A stretch of 11,480 bases of DNA from Patescibacteria group bacterium UBA6065 (GTDB lineage Bacteria > Patescibacteriota > Minisyncoccia > Phycocordibacterales > UBA6065). Below, in pieces: positions 11,422 to 11,480 of this stretch. Made by a program: the position numbers and the translations under genes. The stretch lies in NCBI GenBank assembly GCA_002428865.1, contig DIYB01000004.1, forward strand, positions 39,265-50,744, written 5' to 3'. The notes beneath the pieces were generated by a model. That model had not been told where the DNA came from and searched no databases. It saw only the letters and a program-made list of their open reading frames with translations. Positions within the stretch are counted from its first letter, which is position 1. Every line of letters begins with the position of its first letter.

Positions 11422-11438
11422 GGGTTCTATCTACATAT

Positions 11439-11467
11439 ATGATAGCACGCATATACGATATGGTCAA
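11439..11467 (-). promoter_or_regulatory. Extended -10 promoter of the secreted-protein gene
   Basis: On the minus strand TTGACC (11467-11462), a 17-bp spacer and TATCAT (11444-11439) preceded by TGC. The predicted start is near 11432, giving a leader of about 140 nt. It has the same TGC-extended -10 layout as the two ribosomal promoters, which suggests the gene is regulated by the resident sigma factor despite its odd composition. Confidence 0.7.
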
Positions 11468-11480
11468 GTTTTTGATAAAT

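Overview
The window looks like the chromosome of a Patescibacteria (Candidate Phyla Radiation, CPR) bacterium, most plausibly Parcubacteria-like. The clues are compact single-copy ribosomal-protein genes, a zinc-type S14, no L30 gene between S5 and L15, small divergent adenylate and nucleoside-diphosphate kinases, and almost no Shine-Dalgarno sequences. The clade is an inference from gene content; there is no rRNA gene to confirm it. All 21 coding regions read in the standard code.

Layout. 1-544: the 3' end of an AT-rich DUF3800-family gene cut by the window edge. 545-828: a non-coding stretch with an inverted repeat, a strong extended -10 promoter and a roughly 115-nt leader able to adopt two competing folds. 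829-4427: transcription unit 1, S19-L22-S3-L16-L29-S17-L14-L24-L5, with an internal promoter in front of L29 and an intrinsic terminator after L5. 4496-8575: unit 2, S14-S8-L6-L18-S5-L15-SecY, with its own promoter and terminator. 8600-10603: adk-map-ndk, where ndk also has its own promoter-like sequence. 10604-10742: a convergent intergenic region with four helically phased DnaA-box-like repeats, an AT-rich stretch and the terminator of the opposing gene. 10743-11288 (minus strand): a secreted protein of unknown function with extreme G/C use at third codon positions, behind a structured leader and an extended -10 promoter (11289-11467).

How it fits together. Units 1 and 2 are the conserved S10/spc ribosomal block, split by a terminator-promoter pair and starting at S19 instead of S10. 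They make ribosomal subunit proteins plus the SecY translocon channel. Adk and Ndk maintain nucleotide pools and Map trims N-terminal methionines, as in many bacterial spc regions, but infA, rpmJ, rpsM, rpsK, rpsD, rpoA and rplQ are not here.

The most interesting signals are non-coding: (i) a putative attenuator with terminator and antiterminator folds in front of rpsS; (ii) promoters of one style (TTGACa, 16-17 bp, TGC-TAGTAT) each followed by a terminator-like hairpin; (iii) a repeated ACTACC-ATG start context in place of Shine-Dalgarno sites, with apparently leaderless promoters at rpmC and ndk; (iv) the DnaA-box-like cluster; and (v) the compositionally foreign secreted gene with its 5' leader. 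None of the regulatory ideas was tested; they rest on base-pairing and motif reading by eye.
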